Assembly (NCBI GenBank): GCA_022495005.1
Contig: JAGYXB010000020.1
Location: forward strand, 1,674,001 to 1,738,000
Length of the DNA: 64,000 nt
Reading direction: 5' to 3'
Source of the DNA: Rhyacophila brunnea
Taxonomy: Eukaryota; Arthropoda; Insecta; Trichoptera; Rhyacophilidae
Part shown: positions 57,211-64,000 of the stretch, one piece after another
Position numbering within the stretch: position 1 is the first letter of the stretch
Layout of the letters: every line of letters begins with the position of its first letter
Made by a program: the position numbers and the translations under genes
Notes under the pieces: model-generated
Told to the model about the DNA's origin: nothing
Database searches by the model: none
The model's input: only the letters and a program-made list of their open reading frames with translations

Positions 57211-57716
57211 TAGGGACTGCAATACTGAATGAAAATACCAATAGCGGTATTTCCTATTGAATACCGGTATTCATGAAATATAATATGGAAAAAGATAGAA
57301 GTATCTACCAATATAATCTTAAAAAATATGTAAAGGTAAGATAATATTATGGTAGACATGTTGATGTTTGGTAGTTGAATGATTGGCATCCTCTTTTTCG
57401 AATGATCTTTCAATAAATTTATATTATGCAGTAATCTTATATTTGTATGTGCCCCACTGATAATTCCACCTAATGTTTTATTAGTTTATTGCACTTTTTA
57501 CACTTACACATGTCAAATGACAATGAAAGTAAACCAGACATCGCGTAACCTGACAAAAAAATAACAGCCATGTTAAACCTTTTATATATTAGTTAATACA
57601 TTTTGTTTCCACTTTCAATACCGAATATATCGGTATTGTTTGATTGTTAAAACCGGTACTTCGGTATCGAAAAATACTGATATACCGGTTTTAAAATACC
57701 GGTAATGCAATCCCTA
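57211..57716. mobile_element. Non-autonomous hAT-like element, 506 bp
   Basis: It is flanked by tataatat at 57203-57210 and 57717-57724. The ends are tagggactgcaatac and (inverted) tagggattgcattac. Near both ends ccggtat or cggtatt words are repeated, like the subterminal binding sites of hAT transposases. Confidence 0.88.
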
Positions 57717-58056
57717 TATAATATGTATTATTTATACACTGAGAAAATATCGTTGTGAGCATATAAGTTTGTGAGTTTGGTAGGCCCCACTCGTATCTGT
57801 AACAACTGGAATTGTTTGAAATTCGTAACAAAATAATGTGTGGGATACGCAGGGTCATATAGGTCACACCAGAGTTGAATATAATCTATATAGATATAAG
57901 AATAATGAATATATCTAAGTACCTACTGTACTTTAGTATACATGCATTTTTTATTGATATATATAATATGGCATGTGTGTTTGAGATATTTCTACCAATA
58001 TAATACACACACGGAGATTGTCACGTATCAAGTTATTATGTATAAATCGTTATTGA

Positions 58057-58436
58057 TCGTGTCCGGAAACTTGTACGTATGCAGTTCGCCGTATCACACT
58101 TCACCATGAAATGTTGTATTGGAAATATATGGCCGTATATTAAAGACCATCCAACATATTTGTGTCGTATAGTACTGATATAAAATTCATGTCTAAATAA
58201 AACACGGTTTTTGTCGGTTTACAGGAAGCCAGCAGCAAACAAACTTAAAAAATAGCCGATATACTGGATTATTTGTTAGGTTAGGTTAGGTTTTTATTCT
58301 TGAAAATTGAATTAAATGTTCATATTGAATCTAATAAAATTGGAGACCGTATAGTATACGGTCATCTCTTTCCGATAGAAAGCTCACAGCGAACTGTGCC
58401 ACGGTGAAATGTTTTACGTACAATTTACATGTAACC
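58057..58436. mobile_element. MITE family L, copy 4, with exact 8-bp target duplication
   Basis: It is flanked by gttattga at 58049-58056 and 58437-58444. It is 380 bp, almost identical to the copy at 52633-53016, including ttgttaggttaggttagg. Confidence 0.88.
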
Positions 58437-58739
58437 GTTATTGATGTATCAAAAATCTTTTACATTTTAATAATTAGTACACGATAAATTCCACAATCGA
58501 TTGATTTTCCTAAGAATCTATTAAACTTAATTGCAACACAGAATTATTATATCCAGACGCGAATACAATACCGGACCCCATCCATAAATGGAAAAATATA
58601 AATAAAATGGAATTGACCCGAATGATTTGGCTCTGGTACAGTCTTCTCAATGGGTTGGGCCCACTTCATTAAGCATCCTACGAAACGCAAGGGCTGTGAC
58701 TAGAAAGACCCGTGGTACTCATAAATTTGTGCGTTTATC

Positions 58740-59180
58740 TGGGGCATTCAATGTTTGCGTTAATCACAGAACAGATAATAAATATAATTCTGATAGGCTA
58801 TCTTCAATACGCTACATTTTGATGCAGGGTTTTGAATGTGTGAGTGTCCTACGAAAATGAAACACGCATTATGCACGTGCAATAGTGTGTGTAATACACC
58901 AATATTAAATGATTAAAAGCTTATTCCGGCTTCTTTCTTACTCGAGATCGGTTACCTGGTACTCCTTACCCGTTAGGTATTTTAGTTCCCTGGTTTTAAT
59001 ATTTCGATGCGGCATGTATAATAGACAAGACTGCGGGGACGATACAAACGGCCACTAACAATCCTAATAATTATGACCGTTAAGTCGTGCGCATTCGATA
59101 ACGACTTGTGGATGCGACAGCTCGCAATAACTCGTAGGTGAATGAATACCTTTAAGTATACATGCAGGCCAGCTAATGTT
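58740..59180 (+). repeat. Dispersed repeat Z, copy 2, joined to inverted copy of 53800-53960
   Basis: 58740-59000 matches 49805-50130 in reverse; 59020-59180 matches 53800-53960 in reverse. The frame at 58627-58860 enters the repeat and is not supported as a gene. 59181-59660 shows nothing recognised. Confidence 0.6.
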
Positions 59181-59660
59181 TATCGCTAGACTCAAGATCT
59201 GGAGAATGTACCCGAAATTCCACAATAGAAGTGATGAGAAATTTATAAGTAGTTGGCGGGGTAAATGTGGAAGTCAGTGACAACTGCTGGATTTTGATTC
59301 CCCTCGACCCCTCCTTCAAAATTATTAAATAATACTATGGATATTATTTTCAAAATTTACCTCCAAAACCGTTTCGATACCCTAGTTATCTAGGTAAACA
59401 ACTTGAAATTTCAAGGTTTTGAGTTAATACTGCAATTCGTCGTAGAAAGGTATTATCTTTATAATTATTCAACAAAAAATAATCAAACATTTCTTCAACG
59501 GGTCATAAAATCGAATAATGCTTTTTGGTATTAATCATCAATAATTATAAACGGGAATATCTGGGTTGATTGTTGATTAAAATTTAAAATTTTCTTGATC
59601 GTTGCTAAGTTCATTTGAAGTACCTAAATAAAAAACAATTAAAGATAAAAAGAACTTTTT

Positions 59661-60309
59661 ATATACGTTTTTAAATTTTCTGTGGAATTATTATGCTCAA
59701 ACTTGTACTTGATATGAAGTACTTAAATAAAAAACATACAAACAAAACAAAATATAGAATACTGACATATCATTTTGATTTCCATAGTAACGCACGTATA
59801 TAATAATAATTTAGTTGCTAGGACCACCCCCTTAGCAACCAATAATACTCTTTTACTTTTTACGGATTTTTCTGAAATAACTTTCCATACAAAACAGAAT
59901 GAACTGAAAATGAATTCAATTCTGCTTAAAGATGGCTAAAAGTATTAAAATAATGCATTGGCGTCGTGTTCTGATTTATTCTAAAAGTTTCAAATGTCTA
60001 GCTAGTCGGGAAGTTAGTTAAAGTCGATTGCAAGATTCGTACCGGAAGAAAAACGTTGAATAATAAAATACGTTTTAAAAATGACACTTTCTCGCATAAG
60101 GCAACACATTATCACATAAGCGTAGTACAATCAAGTTGTTTTGTTTTTTAAATCTTATAAAATAATGCGTTTTGAATTTCGAATGGTTACATAATATATA
60201 GAAACATGTATCGAAAAATACCCCATTATACGTTTAATATATATGTAAACCCATTGACAAACAACCACCGGACAAACAAGAATACGAGCCAATAAAAACG
60301 TTGTAATAA
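59661..60309 (+). mobile_element. MITE family O, copy 2
   Basis: It starts atatacgtttttaaattttc and ends ccaataaaaacgttgtaata. It shares aatgaattcaattctgctta and tagctagtcgggaagttag with the other copies. Confidence 0.72.
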
Positions 60310-60615
60310 GCATATTTATTTAAAAAATTAAGGCTTTTAACATTGAAGTAAGAATTTGTGCAAAATTTTCAAGCTATATATTATATATTATATTATATTA
60401 GCAATTATCTTAGAACAAGGTATTTTGAGTTGTTTCCTTATTGAAGTGAGGTATGTATCGATTTATCTGTGTGCTCGCCTGCTTATAGCTATATTATCTT
60501 TTCAATGACATAGGTAATCGTGTATGAATGGAAACAATATTAGACCAATAGACAATAACGTGATGTGTAAAGTGAAGTGATTATATGGAGGATTTAAACT
60601 TAAAGTGACTTAATA

Positions 60616-63600
60616 ATGGCTGCCATCTTAAAAAATGTGACGAATAGTATTTGGCATGCATTCGCAGCACTGCAGCAGTTCAATGGATCGGTGCCGAAAT
60701 CTAAACTAAAGGTATGATCATAGTTTATAAATTTTATATACATAGAGTCTGCCTTCTCTAAGCTGGCATGCGGTTTCCCCCCCCCCCGCTTCACATTCAG
60801 CACTGCATTCCCCCTCGTTCCCTCCCATTGAAAACTTGCTACAGTCGAACGCGATGGTACAATGCTCTCTGTCCGCGAACGACGTGACGTGAAATAAGTA
60901 CCTAATGAATTAATAATTAATATTAATAATATATTACCTAATGATAAATATTTATTTATTCTTATTAAGGGCCCACATGCTCAACGTAAGTCAAACTTAA
61001 TATCCTTTATATTTATTTTAAACATTTGATGACTGCGTAAAGTATTTACATATATTACATAAAATAGTATTCTTTTAAACCTCTCGCTCTAATGTTTTAG
61101 AATATAGTCATATTTCAGTACATCCATATGCAGTGGTGTTAAGATTGTTTAGATTTATTAATTTTTAAACGCATTTACAAAACCATTAGTAAAATTAATG
61201 TTAACATTATATAGTGAAATATTTATGATAAAACATTATATTTTATAATCTTTGTGATCCCAAATTTGACAAGAATTAGGCATTATATTATTTAAAAAAT
61301 GGGCACGATTAACACATTTGAAGACAATTCTAAAGATACTGATTAAAAGCTATGTCTTTGACCATTCAAATGTGATAAACATCCTACGAATAATGATTGC
61401 TTTATACTAATTATTGACCTAAGAAAAAGGTAGTATTTTTTTGAAATACGCCATTTCTATTGGCATTACCCAGTGGTTAAGCTACAACATACGGCCGTAG
61501 CCATAAAGTGACAAATGATAAATTAAGTAGGAAGTAAGATCATGGTAACGCGCGTGTTTGAACATGTACCGTTTAAAAAAAATGGTTAGGTACATGTTCA
61601 AACACGCGCGTTAACATGATCTTAATCCCTACTTCATTTATCGTTTATCAATTTATGGCTACGGCCGTGTGTTGTAGCATAACCACTGGGAAATGCCGAT
61701 AGAAATGGCGTATTTCAAAAAATACCACCTTATTCTTAGGTCAATAATATTATTATAAAACAATCATTATTCGTCGGATATTTATCAGTAACTACCTATC
61801 TCCTAATTATTTATGCTGCATCAAAAGACCGCCTTCTTGGTTCATATTCAATTATCTCGACTTGCGTTAAATTAACGATCCAATTAAAAAATGACGTATA
61901 TATTGGTCGAAAAGATAACAGACAATTACTTTCAAAAATTAATGATTGCAAAGAAAATTATGTTATAAATTTGTATAGTGTATTTATAGTACAGGTACTA
62001 TTAATAATTAGTTGGTTACTTCATTGTTGTTATTATAATTAAGTTTTATAACTAAAATATAATTAATTAATGGGCTAAATAATAATAAATCCTTAAATTT
62101 CTAGGTGTTGACAGCAAACATAGGAACACTGCTCGACTTATATGGCGTGGAGCGAGGTCTGGACCACTACCGGTCCACGCTGGACTTAGATTTTGAACAT
62201 TTCAAGTATTATCTGCAGAGGGAGGTCTTCAGTCAGCTCCAAGAGTCTATGACAATGGCAGAGCAGAGGAACTATGAAGGGAAGATTGATGAGGTTTGAT
62301 TTATTTTCAAAAATATATATTTTTTAATTTAAGCAATATTTTTAACCCATTGGAGACAATTGGCGTCAATTATATGCTGTTTCTCCTTGTTAAAAATGTT
62401 TTATTTTTAGATAATAATATGTCATGAAACTCTAAAAAATAACCTAAATTGAGAACTTTATAACTTAGAACTTTATAAAAAAATATGATGAGAGCCGTTA
62501 GTTTAAGTCTCAAGATAAGTATGAGTTAGTTACTTATTACCACGCTAGAAATAATAATTACAAGATAAAAAGAACTTCTTATATACCACGTTTATAAATT
62601 TTCTGTTGAATCATATAAACTTGACAATTTTATGTATTAATAAATACTTTTTTTGTACTTGATAGAAATTCTGAATAAATATAGAATACTGAAATGTCAT
62701 TTTGATATTTCATATTGATTTCCATAGTAATGCACGTATATATTAATAATGTAATTGCTAGGACCCCAATAGCAACCAACAGTAATAACTTTCCATACAG
62801 AACAGAATTAACTGAAAATGAATTCAATTCTACTTAAATATGGCTTAAAGTATTAAAAGAATGCATTGTCGTCGTGTTCTGATATATTCTAAAAGTTTCA
62901 AATGTCTAGCTAGTCGGGAAATTAGTTGAAAATCTTCAATCGTCCAATACAAATCTTGGACAAACAAGAAAAAATTTGTACTGGAAAAACAAGAATACGA
63001 GCTAATGAAAACGTGGTAATAAAAATACCGCAGTTAGATTTAATTTGAAATTTTTCCTGTGTGAAACGAAAATATAATATATCCTTCTACAACAGATCAT
63101 CATAATATGAATACATTTTGTAAGTCGGTAACTAACTATCTATACAACTATTTATATATTTTCGTTTATAAAAAAAATATACTTACGTATTACAATTATT
63201 TACCCAGTAAAACATTCAGTACGTATTATGATAATATCTAATAGCAGTAGCGAAGGGTGGAGGTATGCTGTTAAGATCTGCCATAAATAGTGCACATTAA
63301 ACTTTGTTAGTCATACGTATTTGTTTTCATTGAACTAATACTACACTTTACAGATGTTATTGATTAGTTTTTTTTACAATCAATTAAACCCTACCTTAAC
63401 TATATTATTTGTTTTCGTTGGATTAAGAATATATATTAAACATATTGCTGGCTCATTTTTTTAAATTCATTAAGCCCTGCGTAAACCAAACTATAATAGA
63501 TAACACATATTATTCTATCCATGAAATATTTTTAAATTATGTACGATTTAATTGCATAATTTTAGATATTCTATAGATAGACGAGTATTTTTTGATAATC

Positions 63601-63987
63601 ATCTATTATGGCTTAGTTTCGCAGGGTTTAATTGAATTTTAAAAACTAATCTACACCATCTGTAAATTATTGTAGTCTTATTTCAATTAAAACAAATACG
63701 TATGACTGACAAAATTTAATGTCCACTATTTATGGCGGATCTTAACAGCCTACCTCCACTCTTCGCCACTATCTGATAGGTAGGTATATAATATATAGTA
63801 TTACTGTTGACATTTATTAATTTGAATCTATTTACTTTCTTTTCAGGTGTGTTGGTTAATCTGCCGAAAAAACTATTTAAGCAGAGAGAAACCAATATTT
63901 TGTGATTCGTCCGTCTACCAATTGTTCCGAATTTTTTGTCTACTAGGGGATTTGGTCCCGGATGCCGAGAACCCAAATAATTATAAG
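60616..63987 (+). CDS. SWAP70/DEF6 homologue, first three exons (partial at window edge)
   Basis: Known SWAP70/DEF6 proteins bind phosphoinositides and Rac/F-actin through a PH domain and a DH-like region, linking receptor signalling to the actin cytoskeleton. Only the N-terminal EF-hand-like region is in this window: exons 60616-60711, 62105-62293 and 63847-63987, all phase 0, giving 142 residues so far. The start NSIWHAFAALQQFNGSVPKS, the join SKLK-VLTANIGTLLDLYGV and the exon 3 start VCWLICRKNYL all match the family pattern (SIW-AF-AL, SKLKVL, CW-L--KKNY). The ATG has A at -3 and G at +4. The next donor, gtaaaa, is at 63988. PH and coiled-coil parts must lie beyond 64000. Introns 1 and 2 hold repeats P, O and K. 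SWAP70 versus DEF6 cannot be told apart. Confidence 0.88.
60968..61790. mobile_element. Dispersed repeat P, copy 2, ending in a 200-bp-arm foldback
   Basis: 60968-61575 matches 8185-9550 without the hAT insertion. From about 61378 to 61573 the sequence is the reverse complement of about 61583-61785, giving a near-perfect hairpin with a spacer of about ten bases. It lies in intron 1 of the SWAP70-like gene. Confidence 0.78.
62582..63017 (+). mobile_element. MITE family O, copy 3
   Basis: The ends are taccacgtttataaatttt and gctaatgaaaacgtggta. The minus-strand frame at 62630-62827 lies inside and is not a gene. It is in intron 2 of the SWAP70-like gene. Confidence 0.75.
63245..63770. mobile_element. 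Family K MITE with 9-bp target duplication (8/9)
   Basis: It is flanked by atctaatag (63236-63244) and atctgatag (63771-63779). The ends are cagtagcgaagggtggag and ctccactcttcgccact. It ends about 75 bp before exon 3 of the SWAP70-like gene. Confidence 0.85.
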
Positions 63988-64000
63988 GTAAAAAATAGTT

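Noticed and set aside
63716..63976. 86-codon minus-strand frame
   Set aside because: It is antisense to exon 3 of the SWAP70-like gene and the end of a family K MITE.

Overview
This is AT-rich nuclear DNA from an animal, almost certainly an insect. It carries spliced genes with GT-AG introns, a microsomal cytochrome P450 of the insect CYP6 kind, a mellifera/capitata-type mariner, pogo and hAT relics, tRNA-derived SINEs and many MITEs. Order and species cannot be fixed from the sequence alone; a hemipteran is possible but unproven. No bacterial, plasmid or viral gene was seen.

Three host genes lie on the + strand. (1) 5205-20364: a complete nine-exon CYP3-clan (CYP6-like) P450 of 497 residues. 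Its introns are swollen by a LINE reverse-transcriptase fragment, several hAT-like elements, a solo LTR, a SINE and a mariner. (2) 24590-37227: a complete eleven-exon TRMT2A homologue of 602 residues, with an N-terminal RRM and a C-terminal TrmA/RumA-type m5U methyltransferase domain. (3) 60616-63987 and beyond: the first three exons of a SWAP70/DEF6 homologue, cut by the right window edge. All splice phases were checked by hand and the reading frames join cleanly.

The rest is almost wholly transposon debris, often nested. 1-5200 holds MITEs, SINE heads and foldbacks. 20.4-24.5 kb holds a 69-bp-arm hairpin with a hammerhead-like core, an internally deleted pogo-type transposon and a 10-bp minisatellite. 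37.2-60.6 kb is a gene desert of LINE 3' ends, SINEs and at least six MITE families. Many insertions keep target-site duplications (9 bp for the abundant long-TIR family, 8 bp for hAT-like ones, TA for mariner and pogo), so the order of insertion can be read in several places.

The three genes show no sign of acting in one pathway: xenobiotic or lipid oxidation at the ER, tRNA U54 methylation, and Rho/Rac-linked actin signalling. The main scientific interest is the transposon palaeontology, the hammerhead-like hairpin, the altered catalytic loop of the TRMT2A homologue and the repeat families that seem to lack names.
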